From NCBI RefSeq assembly GCF_002101315.1, contig NZ_CP020777.1:558001-622000 (forward strand): DNA of 64,000 nt, in the 5' to 3' direction. This document shows positions 9,213 to 18,697 of the stretch, in pieces. Position numbers and translations under genes: made by a program. The notes beneath the pieces were generated by a model. That model was not told the origin of the DNA. It searched no databases and saw nothing but the letters and a program-made list of their open reading frames with translations. Each line of letters begins with the position of its first letter. Positions within the stretch are counted from its first letter, which is position 1. Source of the DNA: Candidatus Pelagibacter sp. RS39 (GTDB lineage Bacteria > Pseudomonadota > Alphaproteobacteria > Pelagibacterales > Pelagibacteraceae).

Positions 9213-10867
9213 AAGAAGAATTATTATTTTGTCCACTAGGTGGATCTGGTGAAATTGGGATGAACATGAATCTGTTTGGTTATGGTTTACCAGGTGACCA
9301 CAAATGGATTATGGTTGATATTGGTGTTACTTTTGCAGATGATACTCTTCCTGGAATAGATTTAATTTATCCAGATCCAGGTTTTATTGTTGAAAAGAAG
9401 GATAATTTATTAGGTATAGTTCTTACCCATGCCCATGAAGATCACATTGGAGCAATTGCTCATTTATGGCCAAAACTACAATGCAAGATATACGCAACAC
9501 CGTTCACAGCTGTTTTGATAAAGGAAAAATTTAAAGAAAAACATATTGATATTACTAAAGATCTACAAATTGTTGAATTAAATGGAAATATTTCATTAGA
9601 AAAGTTTGAGATTGAATACATCACTTTAACACATTCAATACTAGAGCCAAATGGTTTGAGAATTAAAACTCCAGCAGGAGTAATTCTACATACTGGAGAC
9701 TGGAAAGTTGATCCAAATCCATTAATTGGAGACGAAATTAATTCTAAAAGATTAAAAGAGATAGGTGATGAGGGTGTCTTAGCAATGATTTGTGACTCAA
9801 CAAATGTTTTTAGTGCTGGAAGATCAGGATCAGAGTTAGATGTAAGAAAAAATTTGTTAAATATAGTTAACCGATTAAAAAAAAGAGTTATCATTACTTC
9901 TTTTGCGTCAAATGTTGCAAGAATGGAAACAGCTTTTTACTGTGCTGAAAAATCTGGGAGACAGATATCTTTAGTAGGAAGATCAATGCATAGAATTTAT
10001 AAGGCTGCAAGACAATGTGGATATTTAAAAAATACAATTGAACCTATTGATCCTAGGGATGCAAAAAATTTCTCTAGAGAGAAAATTCTCTATTTATGCA
10101 CAGGTAGTCAAGGTGAACCAATGGGAGCAATGATGCGAATAGCAAATTATATTCATCCAGATGTATTTATTGAAAAAGATGACGCTGTTATTTTTTCATC
10201 AAAAATTATTCCAGGTAATGAAAAAAAACTTTATAAGCTCCATAATCAATTAGTGAAAGATGGTATCGAGGTGATCTCTGAAGAAACTGAATTTATTCAT
10301 GTATCAGGCCATCCAAATCGAGAAGATCTTAAAGATATGTATCAATGGGTTAAACCACAATGTGTTATTCCAGTTCATGGAGAGCACAGACATATGATAG
10401 AACATATCAATTTTGCAAAAGAAATGCAGGTTCCTCATCCTGTTCAAGTTGAAAATGGAGATATTGTAAAATTATCACCTGGAGATAAACCAGAAGTTTA
10501 TGATAAAGCACCGAGTGGTAGATTATATTTAGATGGAAATGTTAGTGTTGAAGAAGATTCTCAGTCAATAAAAGACAGGAGAAATTTGAGTAGTAATGGA
10601 TATTTAGAAATAACAATTTTAATTACTCCAAAAGGAAATATCCACAATAGTCCCATAATCACTTTCAGGGGATTGCCTGTTTATGAAAAAGAGGAGTTTT
10701 TATATGGACTAGAAGATGAAATTGAAAAAACATCAAGAACATTTAAACTTGGTAACAAACAGCAAGAGCACAATTTAATAGATGCACTAAAAATTGCTTG
10801 TCGTAAATTTACAAAAGAAAAAACTGGAAAAAAACCTTTTGCTAATATTAACTTAGTGAAGATTTAA
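9209..10867 (+). CDS. rnj: Ribonuclease J
   Basis: Metallo-beta-lactamase/beta-CASP nuclease that degrades and matures RNA, with 5'-3' exo and endo activity known in the family. The zinc ligand motif HAHEDH is at residues 74-79, and beta-CASP blocks follow (ITSFASNVARME near 228, CTGSQGEPMGAM near 298, SGHPNREDLKDMYQWVKPQ near 369, PVHGEHRHM near 391). Length (552) is normal for RNase J. It lies in a tight overlap between coaX and a small membrane protein. RNase J occurs in alphaproteobacteria but not in Escherichia coli. Confidence 0.96.
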   Translation: MKEELLFCPLGGSGEIGMNMNLFGYGLPGDHKWIMVDIGVTFADDTLPGIDLIYPDPGFIVEKKDNLLGIVLTHAHEDHIGAIAHLWPKLQCKIYATPFTAVLIKEKFKEKHIDITKDLQIVELNGNISLEKFEIEYITLTHSILEPNGLRIKTPAGVILHTGDWKVDPNPLIGDEINSKRLKEIGDEGVLAMICDSTNVFSAGRSGSELDVRKNLLNIVNRLKKRVIITSFASNVARMETAFYCAEKSGRQISLVGRSMHRIYKAARQCGYLKNTIEPIDPRDAKNFSREKILYLCTGSQGEPMGAMMRIANYIHPDVFIEKDDAVIFSSKIIPGNEKKLYKLHNQLVKDGIEVISEETEFIHVSGHPNREDLKDMYQWVKPQCVIPVHGEHRHMIEHINFAKEMQVPHPVQVENGDIVKLSPGDKPEVYDKAPSGRLYLDGNVSVEEDSQSIKDRRNLSSNGYLEITILITPKGNIHNSPIITFRGLPVYEKEEFLYGLEDEIEKTSRTFKLGNKQQEHNLIDALKIACRKFTKEKTGKKPFANINLVKI

Positions 10868-11112
10868 TGAGCCCTACAGGATTAGCAATTATCTATATAA
10901 TTATTTGGTGGATAGTGTTTTTTGCAATTCTACCAATAGATGTAGAAAGAAATAAAGTGATTAAAATTGAGGGTGAGGATCCTGGCTCCCCAGAAAATCC
11001 AAAAATGTTAAAGAAATTTGTTTATTGTACTGGAATTACAACAGTTTTGTTTATAATTATTTACTTACTTATGAAATTTGAATATTTAAATTTAAGAAAT
11101 ATAATCACTTAG
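10867..11112 (+). CDS. DUF1467-like two-helix membrane protein
   Basis: An 81-residue protein with two clear membrane helices (about residues 5-23 and 52-72) joined by a polar loop containing GEDPGSPENPKM. The pattern of WWIVFFAILPI in helix 1 followed by a GxDPGSPxxP loop matches the DUF1467 family, which sits before proS in many alphaproteobacteria. The function is unknown. It overlaps the RNase J stop by one base and ends 1 base before proS. The name rests on motif and position only. Confidence 0.8.
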   Translation: MSPTGLAIIYIIIWWIVFFAILPIDVERNKVIKIEGEDPGSPENPKMLKKFVYCTGITTVLFIIIYLLMKFEYLNLRNIIT

Positions 11113-11113
11113 A

Positions 11114-12448
11114 ATGTATATTTCACAATCATTTATTCCAATTTTAAAAAACAATCCTTCAGAAGCAAAAATAAAATCACATCAATTAATGTTACGTGTG
11201 GGAATGATTAAACAATCATCAGCAGGAATTTACTCTTGGTTACCATTAGGTTTCAAAGTAATGAAAAAGATTGAACAAATTGTTAGAGAGGAACAAAACA
11301 AAATTGGAGCTCAAGAAATTTTGATGCCAACCATACAATCAAGTGAAATATGGAAAGAGAGTGGGCGCTACGAGGACTATGGTGAAGAAATGCTAAGAAT
11401 AAAAGATCGTCAAAATCGTGAAATGCTTTACGGCCCAACCAATGAAGAACTTGTAACAGATATATTTAGAACATCAGTTAAATCTTATAAATCTCTTCCG
11501 CAACTTTTATACCATATTCAATGGAAATTTAGAGATGAAATTAGACCCCGTTTTGGAATAATGAGATGTAGAGAGTTTTATATGAAAGATGCTTACTCAT
11601 TTGATATCTCTGATGAGGAAGCTTTGTTCTCTTATAATAAATTTTTCTTATCTTATTTAAAAACTTTTAAAAGATTGGATCTAACAGCTATACCAATGGC
11701 TGCTGATACTGGTCCTATAGGAGGAAATCTTTCTCATGAGTTTATTATTTTAGCTGAAACTGGTGAAAGTAAAATTTTTACAGATAAAAGAATTTTTGAT
11801 TTGAATAGTGACGGTACAAAATTAGAAAAAAAATCTTTAGATGATTTGAGAAAAAAATACGAAGAATTTTATTCAGTAACAGATGAAAAATTTAATAAAG
11901 ATGAGTTTGAGAAAAAAGTTTCAGAAACTAATAGATTAAAAACAAAAGGTATTGAAGTTGGTCATATATTTTATTTTGGTGATAAGTACTCAAAACCAAT
12001 GGGAGCAGCAGTTGATCTTCCTGGTGGTAAAAAAGATTTTGTAAAAATGGGTTCTTATGGAATAGGAGTTTCAAGGTTAGTAGGAGCTATAATTGAGGCA
12101 AAATATGATGAAAAAAATGAAATCATGAAATGGCCAATTTCTGTTGCTCCATATGATGTAGGGATAATACCGATGATAAACAAAAATGATAATTCTGCTT
12201 TAGAAAAAGCAAATAAGATTAATTCTGAATTAGAAAAAAAATACATAGATGCAATAATTGATGATACTGACGAAAATTTTTCGTCCAAAATAAAAAAGAT
12301 GAATTTAATAGGTACTCCATTTCAAATAATAATCGGTAAACAAACTGATGGTGATTTAATAGAGTTTAAAGAGGCTGGAAAAGAAACTCAAAAATTAAAG
12401 ATAGCTGAAATAATAAAAAAAATTAAAGAACAAAAAGAAAAAAATTGA
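11114..12448 (+). CDS. proS: Prolyl-tRNA synthetase (short alphaproteobacterial type)
   Basis: Class II aminoacyl-tRNA synthetase that charges tRNA-Pro. Motif 1 lies around residues 40-70, the TNEE proline loop is in GPTNEELVTD near 114, motif 2 is FRDEIRPRFGIMRCREFYMK near 138-157, and motif 3 is GSYGIGVSRL near 315-324, followed by an anticodon-binding domain. At 444 residues it lacks the ~180-residue editing insertion of E. coli ProS (572), as is usual for alphaproteobacteria. Its stop overlaps the TTG start of lolC. Confidence 0.96.
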   Translation: MYISQSFIPILKNNPSEAKIKSHQLMLRVGMIKQSSAGIYSWLPLGFKVMKKIEQIVREEQNKIGAQEILMPTIQSSEIWKESGRYEDYGEEMLRIKDRQNREMLYGPTNEELVTDIFRTSVKSYKSLPQLLYHIQWKFRDEIRPRFGIMRCREFYMKDAYSFDISDEEALFSYNKFFLSYLKTFKRLDLTAIPMAADTGPIGGNLSHEFIILAETGESKIFTDKRIFDLNSDGTKLEKKSLDDLRKKYEEFYSVTDEKFNKDEFEKKVSETNRLKTKGIEVGHIFYFGDKYSKPMGAAVDLPGGKKDFVKMGSYGIGVSRLVGAIIEAKYDEKNEIMKWPISVAPYDVGIIPMINKNDNSALEKANKINSELEKKYIDAIIDDTDENFSSKIKKMNLIGTPFQIIIGKQTDGDLIEFKEAGKETQKLKIAEIIKKIKEQKEKN

Positions 12449-13677
12449 TTTCTACTTTAGAAAAAGAAATTACATTTAGATTTTTGAAAGCCAGAAAAAA
12501 AGATGGTTTTCTAAATGTTATTTCAATCTTTTCATTCATTGGTATTAGTCTTGGTGTTGCTGTTTTAATCATTGTTATGTCTGTTATGAATGGTTTTCGG
12601 ACAGAATTGATTAACAAGATTGTTGGTTTTAATGCACACATTACTGTTAAACCATATGAAAATATTATTGAAATTGAAAAATTAAAACAAAAAAATTTAA
12701 AACTTATTTCTAATGAATTGATTTTAAGCAATTCAGGTGAGGCTATAATGATTAAGAGTGAGACCTCAAAAGGAATATTACTAAGAGGTTATGAAAATGA
12801 CGATTTCTCTAAACTAGAATTAGCGAAAAATAAAAATTTTTTAGGCAATAGAAACAATTTAAGTAAAAATTTTATTTCAATTGGAAAAGAGCTTAGTTTT
12901 ACTCTAAATCTTGATATAGGTGATGATATTACAATAATGTCCTCAAGTGGAATTGAAACAATAATAGGCAATATACCTAAACAAAAAACTTTTACAGTTA
13001 TATCGATTTTTGAAAGTGGACTTGTAGATTTCGATAACAATATAGCCTTTATTAACTTATCAACACTAGAAGAATTCTTTAATCTAGATAAAGATGACAG
13101 AAATTTAGAAATTTATCTTAAAAATCCTCAAAAAATTGAAGATCAAAAAGAAATCGTACAGAAAATTTTTAAAAATGAATTTGTATATTCCTGGTCAGAT
13201 ATGAATAGTGCTCTTTTTTCAGCTCTTAAAGTTGAAAGAAATGTAATGTTTATAATATTGTCTTTAATTATTATAGTAGCTGCTTTTAATATAATTTCTG
13301 GTTTGACAATATTAGTTAAAAACAAAACTAAAGATATTGCGATTTTAAAATCTATTGGTGTCCTTAACAAGTCAATTGTTAAGATATTCTTTCTAGTTGG
13401 AGTAATAATAGGAACTTCAGCTACAATTTTTGGAATTATTCTTGGAGTAACTTTTTCAATATACGTTGAAAATTTAAGACAATTTTTAAGTACATTATTT
13501 AATATAAGTTTGTTTCCAGAGGAAATTTATTTTTTAAGCACTATGCCTTCGGAGATAAACCCACCATCAATTTTATTTATATCTCTGAGCTCAATAATAA
13601 TTACAATTATTGTTTCAATTTTCCCTGCTTTAAAAGCAGCCAAACTTGATCCTATTAAATCATTAAAATATGAATAA
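12445..13677 (+). CDS. lolC: Lipoprotein-releasing ABC transporter permease LolC/E
   Basis: Inner-membrane permease that, with LolD, extracts outer-membrane lipoproteins for transfer to LolA. The 410-residue protein has the MacB/FtsX layout: one helix at about 25-48 (ISLGVAVLIIVMSVMNGFR), a periplasmic domain of ~200 residues, and three helices in the last 150 residues. The N-terminal ALRFLKAR-type block appears as EITFRFLKARKKDGFLN. The start is a TTG overlapping the proS TGA. No better ATG exists before this conserved block, so TTG is probably real. One permease gene is present, so a LolC/E homodimer (LolF-type) is likely. Confidence 0.92.
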   Translation: MISTLEKEITFRFLKARKKDGFLNVISIFSFIGISLGVAVLIIVMSVMNGFRTELINKIVGFNAHITVKPYENIIEIEKLKQKNLKLISNELILSNSGEAIMIKSETSKGILLRGYENDDFSKLELAKNKNFLGNRNNLSKNFISIGKELSFTLNLDIGDDITIMSSSGIETIIGNIPKQKTFTVISIFESGLVDFDNNIAFINLSTLEEFFNLDKDDRNLEIYLKNPQKIEDQKEIVQKIFKNEFVYSWSDMNSALFSALKVERNVMFIILSLIIIVAAFNIISGLTILVKNKTKDIAILKSIGVLNKSIVKIFFLVGVIIGTSATIFGIILGVTFSIYVENLRQFLSTLFNISLFPEEIYFLSTMPSEINPPSILFISLSSIIITIIVSIFPALKAAKLDPIKSLKYE

Positions 13678-14353
13678 TTTTATTAAACTCTCAAATATTT
13701 CAAAGTCTTTTACTCACCAAAAAAATCTAAGAGTTTTAAAAAAATTGACATATAATTTTAAACTTGGAAAAATTTATTCTTTAATGGGACCTTCTGGTTC
13801 TGGAAAATCAACACTATTAAACTTGTTATCATTAATCGATAGACCATCTGGTGGTATAATGAAATATGGAAATAAACAAATTGATTTTGGAAATTCTAAC
13901 TATAATGACATTTTAAGAGCTAATAAAATTGGAATTATTTACCAACAAGACAATTTACTCCCAGATTTCACGGCTTTAGAAAATGTATATTTAGCTAATC
14001 TAGCAATAGAAAAAAATAAAAAAATTTCTATTTTAAAATCAAAACAATTATTGAGAAAAGTAGGTTTATCAAATCGAATTTATCATTATCCTTCAGAACT
14101 TTCTGGTGGTGAAAAACAAAGAGTATCAATAGCTAGAGCTTTGATTAATGATCCCCAAGTTATCCTAGCCGATGAACCAACAGGAAGTTTAGATCTAAAA
14201 ACAGCAAAAAGTGTTTTTGATCTTTTAAAAAAACAAATAAATTCAAACCGACTGATAATCTTTGCAACTCATAATAGATTTTTTGCTAAAAAGTCAGATT
14301 GCATGTTGGAAATAGTTAATGGTAGTATAAAAACCATTAATGCAAGAGTTTAA
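13670..14353 (+). CDS. lolD: Lipoprotein-releasing ABC transporter ATPase LolD
   Basis: ATPase that powers lipoprotein release by the upstream permease. Walker [13 protein letters not shown] is at about residues 40-51, the Q-loop YQQDNLLPDFTALENV near 90, the ABC signature LSGGEKQRVSIARAL near 144-158, and Walker B VILADEPTGSLD near 164-175. Length (227) is typical. It overlaps lolC by 8 bases at its start and dnaE by 14 bases at its end, which suggests one message. The MacB/LolD/FtsE family is related, but pairing with LolC settles the role. Confidence 0.95.
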   Translation: MNNFIKLSNISKSFTHQKNLRVLKKLTYNFKLGKIYSLMGPSGSGKSTLLNLLSLIDRPSGGIMKYGNKQIDFGNSNYNDILRANKIGIIYQQDNLLPDFTALENVYLANLAIEKNKKISILKSKQLLRKVGLSNRIYHYPSELSGGEKQRVSIARALINDPQVILADEPTGSLDLKTAKSVFDLLKKQINSNRLIIFATHNRFFAKKSDCMLEIVNGSIKTINARV

Positions 14354-17300
14354 TTCTGAAAATTTTAATCATCTAAAAATACATACTCAGTTTTCTATTT
14401 GTGAAGGAGCTATTAAGATAGATGATTTAAAAGATATTTCTAAAGATAAAAAACTAAAAGCTCTAGGGTTATGTGATACATCTAATCTATGTGGAGCATT
14501 AGAGTTTGCTGAAAAACTATCTAAATCTGGGTCTCAACCAATAATTGGAACGCAAATCAATTTTAAATTAAATGATACAATAGGTCTATTACCTCTATTT
14601 GCTTTAAATGAGGATGGATATAAAACAATAATACAGTTGTCATCATTGTCTTTTCTAAAAAATGATGACCTTTCTGATCCTCATTTAGATATAAATGAAT
14701 TATTAAATAACACTGAAGGTGTAGCAATATTCTCCGGAACAATTAACGGTTTATTTGGACAGTTGTTTAATAAAGGTAAATTTTCAGAAATTGGTGAAAT
14801 TTTTTCAAAACTAAAAGCTAATTATGGAGATAGATTTTACATTGAAATTCAACGTCATGGTGATCAAAATGAAAAAGAATTTGAAAAATTTAATTTAATA
14901 AACTCAAAAAAATTAGATATTCCTTTAATCGCAACTAATGAGGTATTTTACATCAATAAAGACATGCATGAAGCACATGATGCATTGATTTGTATAAAAA
15001 ATAAGACCTATGTTAACGAAAAAAATAGAGTTAGATTTAGTAACCATCATTACCTCAAAAGTAGTGCAGAAATGGTTGATTTATTTGCTGATTTGCCAGA
15101 GGCATTAGAAAATAATTATCATTTTCCGTTTCGATGTAATTTTAGACCTTTATCTTCTAAACCTATTTTACCTAATATAAGTTCTGACAAAGGTATTAGC
15201 GCAGATGAAATCTTAAAAAAAGATTCATTAGACGGTCTTAATAAAAAATTTATAAAGATATTTAATTTAGACAATAAAGATTTTGTATCTGACAAGAATT
15301 ATTTGAAATATAAAGATAGATTAGATCATGAGTTAGAAATTATAATTAAAATGAATTATGCAAGTTATTTTTTAATTGTATCTGACTATATAAAATGGGC
15401 AAAAGAAAATGATATTCCAGTTGGACCTGGTAGAGGATCTGGTGCTGGTTCCTTAGTCGCTTGGTGTCTTTCAATAACTGATGTTGACCCAATAAAATTT
15501 AACTTGATTTTTGAGAGATTTTTAAATCCAGACAGAATTTCAATGCCTGATTTCGATATAGACTTCTGTGAAGAAAAAAGAGATTTAGTTTTTGAATATT
15601 TAACAAAAAAATATGAAAATAGTGTTGCTCATATAATCACATTTGGGAAATTAAAAGCTCGAATGGTTATAAGAGATGTTGGACGTGTTTTAGGACTGGC
15701 TTATGGTTTTGTTGATAGTATATCAAAGATGATCCCATTTGATCCATCAAGGCCACAAAATCTCACAGAATGTATTGCTGGAGAACCAAGACTTCAAAAA
15801 TTGATAAATGAAGATAGTAGAGTAAAAAAACTTACAGATCTTTCGTTAAAATTAGAAGGATTAAATAGAAATGTTGCAACTCATGCTGCTGGTGTTGTGA
15901 TAGCTGATAAAAAATTAACTGAAATAGTTCCATTATATAAGGATGCAACTTCTGACTTATTGCTACCTTCAACACAATTTGACATGTACTCAGCTGAAAA
16001 TGCAGGATTAATTAAGTTTGATTTTTTGGGATTAAAAACTTTAACAGTTATAAATAACACTCAAAAACTAATAAGAAAAAAAGATAAAAAATTTAATATT
16101 GAAAACATAAATTTTGAAGATCAAAAAGTTTTTGATCTATTGTCATCTGGCAAAACTGTTGGTTTATTTCAAATTGAAAGTGCTGGAATGCGTGAAGCAT
16201 TGATGCAAATGAAACCAAATCATATAGAAGATATTATTGCTTTAGTAGCACTTTATAGACCAGGTCCAATGAGTAATATACCAATTTATAATGATTGCAA
16301 ACATGGAAAAAAGACACCAGATTATTTACATCCTTTGCTTGAAGATATTTTACGACCTACCTATGGGGTAATAATTTACCAAGAACAAGTAATGCAAATT
16401 GCACAAAAACTATCTGGTTTCACTGCTGGTCAAGCAGATATTTTAAGAAGAGCGATGGGTAAAAAGAAAAGAGCTGAATTAGAAAAACAAAAACAAAGTT
16501 TTATTTCTGGTGCTGTAAACAATGGTATTAGCAAAGATGTTGCGGCGGGAATCTTTTTAAAAATTGAGCCATTTGCAGAATATGGATTTAACAAAAGTCA
16601 TGCAGCTGCATACGCAATTATTTCCTATCAAACAGCTTATTTAAAAACTTATTATCCGCAAGAGTTTATTGCTGCATCAATGACAATGGATATTTCTAAT
16701 CAAAATAAATTAAGTGAATTTTACGAGGAATTAAAAAGATTAAAAATAAAAATAGTAAGACCAGACATAAATGAGTGTTATGCAGATTTTAGAACAGATG
16801 GAGAAAAATTCTATTATGCATTAGGAGCTATTAAAGCTGTGGGATATGAAGCGGTTTCAAATATTGTTGAGGAAAGAATCAAAAATGGAAAATTTAGTTC
16901 TATTGATAATTTTTTAAACAGAGTAAATCCAAAAGATATCAACAAGTTACAATTAGAAGGTTTAGTAAAAGCAGGAGCTTTTGATAATATAAACTTAAAT
17001 AGACAATCGTTATTTAATTCAATACCAAACTTTATAACAAAATCAAAAAATATTTATGAAAATAAATCTGCCAATCAGATTGATTTATTTGGTGAAAATA
17101 ATACCCCAGATAGTGAAGTTATAACAAAGATTGATGACTGGAAATTTGAGGAAAGATTGTCTAAAGAATTTGAGTCAGTTGGCTTTTTTATATCTGATCA
17201 TCCTCTAAATCAATTTAAAGAAATATTTGCAGATTATGATATAAAAGACTACCTAAATTTTAATAATGGTAATGAAATAATTAACTCAAATATTGCCGCA

Positions 17301-17756
17301 ACTTTATTAAAAATACAAGAAAGAAAAACTGCCAAAGGGAATCCTTATGCAGTTTTAAAATTAACTGATCTAACTAGCGTTTTTGAATTATTCATTTTTT
17401 CTGAAGTTTTAGAAAAAAATCGCGAAATATTGAAAGAAGGATCATCAATAATATTAACTTTGGCAAAATCTGTTTCAGATGAAGAAAATCGTTTTAAGAG
17501 AATTAATGTTCAGAAAATAGCCTCACTTTCAGAGTTGATTAATAAACCAATTGAAGAGGTATTTTTCAACTTAAAATCAATAAATGAATTAAACGAAATC
17601 TCAAAAATTATCCAAAAAGATGGAAATACAATTGTTAAAATTAAATTACGAGACCAAAATAATGAATTAGATTTTACGCTTAAGAATAAGAGAAATATTG
17701 ACAGAAAAATGTTAAATATAATTAGAAATAAAGAGATTTCTGCAATTATTCGATAA
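14340..17756 (+). CDS. dnaE: DNA polymerase III alpha subunit
   Basis: Replicative DNA polymerase catalytic subunit (C-family). An N-terminal PHP domain begins at HLKIHTQFSICEGA (residues ~11-24). The palm carries PDFDIDF with catalytic Asp404 and Asp406 and the third aspartate Asp561 in KFDFLGLKTL. GPGRGSGAGSLVAW sits near 363-376, and HAAGVVIA and FNKSHAAAYA are also conserved. The internal beta-clamp motif QIDLF is at 913-917. Length (1138) is close to E. coli DnaE (1160), with a modest C-terminal tail. The ATG lies within the end of lolD (14-base overlap), so it may be translated by coupling. Confidence 0.97.
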   Translation: MQEFNSENFNHLKIHTQFSICEGAIKIDDLKDISKDKKLKALGLCDTSNLCGALEFAEKLSKSGSQPIIGTQINFKLNDTIGLLPLFALNEDGYKTIIQLSSLSFLKNDDLSDPHLDINELLNNTEGVAIFSGTINGLFGQLFNKGKFSEIGEIFSKLKANYGDRFYIEIQRHGDQNEKEFEKFNLINSKKLDIPLIATNEVFYINKDMHEAHDALICIKNKTYVNEKNRVRFSNHHYLKSSAEMVDLFADLPEALENNYHFPFRCNFRPLSSKPILPNISSDKGISADEILKKDSLDGLNKKFIKIFNLDNKDFVSDKNYLKYKDRLDHELEIIIKMNYASYFLIVSDYIKWAKENDIPVGPGRGSGAGSLVAWCLSITDVDPIKFNLIFERFLNPDRISMPDFDIDFCEEKRDLVFEYLTKKYENSVAHIITFGKLKARMVIRDVGRVLGLAYGFVDSISKMIPFDPSRPQNLTECIAGEPRLQKLINEDSRVKKLTDLSLKLEGLNRNVATHAAGVVIADKKLTEIVPLYKDATSDLLLPSTQFDMYSAENAGLIKFDFLGLKTLTVINNTQKLIRKKDKKFNIENINFEDQKVFDLLSSGKTVGLFQIESAGMREALMQMKPNHIEDIIALVALYRPGPMSNIPIYNDCKHGKKTPDYLHPLLEDILRPTYGVIIYQEQVMQIAQKLSGFTAGQADILRRAMGKKKRAELEKQKQSFISGAVNNGISKDVAAGIFLKIEPFAEYGFNKSHAAAYAIISYQTAYLKTYYPQEFIAASMTMDISNQNKLSEFYEELKRLKIKIVRPDINECYADFRTDGEKFYYALGAIKAVGYEAVSNIVEERIKNGKFSSIDNFLNRVNPKDINKLQLEGLVKAGAFDNINLNRQSLFNSIPNFITKSKNIYENKSANQIDLFGENNTPDSEVITKIDDWKFEERLSKEFESVGFFISDHPLNQFKEIFADYDIKDYLNFNNGNEIINSNIAATLLKIQERKTAKGNPYAVLKLTDLTSVFELFIFSEVLEKNREILKEGSSIILTLAKSVSDEENRFKRINVQKIASLSELINKPIEEVFFNLKSINELNEISKIIQKDGNTIVKIKLRDQNNELDFTLKNKRNIDRKMLNIIRNKEISAIIR

Positions 17757-17764
17757 TTTTAAGC

Positions 17765-17793
17765 TTGTTAAATAAAAAAAATCTTTGTAAATA
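17765..17793 (+). promoter_or_regulatory. Candidate sigma-70-type promoter for rpsB operon
   Basis: TTGTTA (17765-17770) and TAAATA (17788-17793) are separated by 17 bases, a good spacing for a housekeeping promoter. It lies just after the dnaE stop and ~95 bases before the rpsB ATG, placing a start near 17800 and leaving a leader of about 85 bases. The region is very A+T rich, so chance matches are common. Confidence 0.45.
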
Positions 17794-17815
17794 GTCATGA
17801 AAATTAACAAAATCG

Positions 17816-17886
17816 CACACAGTTTTTGGTTTTATACCTCCGGTCCTTAATTGGAAATTACTGTGGTGGCTTAACCGGGAAAAAAT
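17816..17886 (+). promoter_or_regulatory. rpsB (S2) mRNA leader with possible pseudoknot
   Basis: This short stretch is much richer in G+C than its surroundings. CACAGT (17818-17823) can pair with ACTGTG (17860-17865), and CCGGT (17840-17844) with ACCGG (17874-17878). The two pairings interleave, so together they make an H-type pseudoknot. The second 3' arm ends 8 bases before the ATG, where a ribosome would bind, so folding could block translation. Autogenous S2 leaders upstream of rpsB are known in proteobacteria, including alphaproteobacteria. That this is one is inference from the pairing and position. Confidence 0.65.
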
Positions 17887-18696
17887 ATGAAAATACCTAA
17901 CCTTACAATCCAACAATTATTAGAAGCAGGTGTTCATTTAGGACACAAAACACTTAGATGGAACCCAAAAATGAAAAAATATATTTTTGGCAAAAGAGAT
18001 TCCATCCATATAATAGATTTAACTCAAACCTTAGAACTTACAAAAGTTGCACTAGAAAAAGTTCATGAAGTTATATCTAATAATGGAAAAATATTATTTG
18101 TCTCAACAAAAAAACAAGCATCAGAGGCTATAGCAGAAGTTGCTAAAGAAACTGATCAATATTTTGTAAATTATAGATGGTTAGGAGGAATGCTAACTAA
18201 TTGGGGAACTATATCAAATTCAATAAAAAAACTAAAACAATTAGAATTAAATTTAGTGTCTGAAAATAGAGGTTTTACAAAAAAAGAACTTCTTAAAATG
18301 AGTGTTAAAAAAGACAAACTACAAAGATCATTGGGTGGTATAGCAGAAATGAAAAAGGTCCCTGATTTAGTATTTATTATTGATACAAATTATGAGTCTC
18401 TTGCTATTCAGGAGTCAGTTAAACTGGGTATACCGATTGTTGCAATTTTAGACAGTAATTCAAATCCTGATGGTATTGATTATCCAATCCCAGGAAATGA
18501 TGATGCTAGAAGAGCAATAGATCTATATTGTAATTTAATTAAAGAGACAATTGTTTCTGCAAAAACTACCATTCCTGTAGTTGAGAAAAAAGAGAGTGAT
18601 AAAAAAGAAACTAAATCATCTAAGACTGTTCAAGAAAAAGATAGAGAAAAATTAGAAGAAAAATTTAGTGAAAAAAAGAAAGAAACGATAAATTAA
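17887..18696 (+). CDS. rpsB: 30S ribosomal protein S2
   Basis: Component of the small ribosomal subunit. The N-terminal [25 protein letters not shown] block (from about residue 10), the middle [14 protein letters not shown] and the [12 protein letters not shown] segments are diagnostic. The globular part ends near residue 230. A ~35-residue Lys/Glu/Ser-rich tail follows, as in many alphaproteobacterial S2 proteins. There is no strong Shine-Dalgarno, only GGGA at 17877-17880 in the folded leader, consistent with control by that leader. Followed by tsf, as is nearly universal. Confidence 0.98.
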   Translation: MKIPNLTIQQLLEAGVHLGHKTLRWNPKMKKYIFGKRDSIHIIDLTQTLELTKVALEKVHEVISNNGKILFVSTKKQASEAIAEVAKETDQYFVNYRWLGGMLTNWGTISNSIKKLKQLELNLVSENRGFTKKELLKMSVKKDKLQRSLGGIAEMKKVPDLVFIIDTNYESLAIQESVKLGIPIVAILDSNSNPDGIDYPIPGNDDARRAIDLYCNLIKETIVSAKTTIPVVEKKESDKKETKSSKTVQEKDREKLEEKFSEKKKETIN

Positions 18697-18697
18697 T

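Noticed and set aside
9460..9894. 144-residue open frame on the minus strand
   Set aside because: It lies wholly inside the RNase J gene, whose product is fully conserved. The reverse frame shows no domain and an unlikely composition (many Ser, Phe, Ile).
17757..17886. A metabolite riboswitch before rpsB
   Set aside because: The GC-rich island does not resemble a SAM, glycine, TPP or other familiar riboswitch core, and the downstream gene is ribosomal, which favours an S2 leader.
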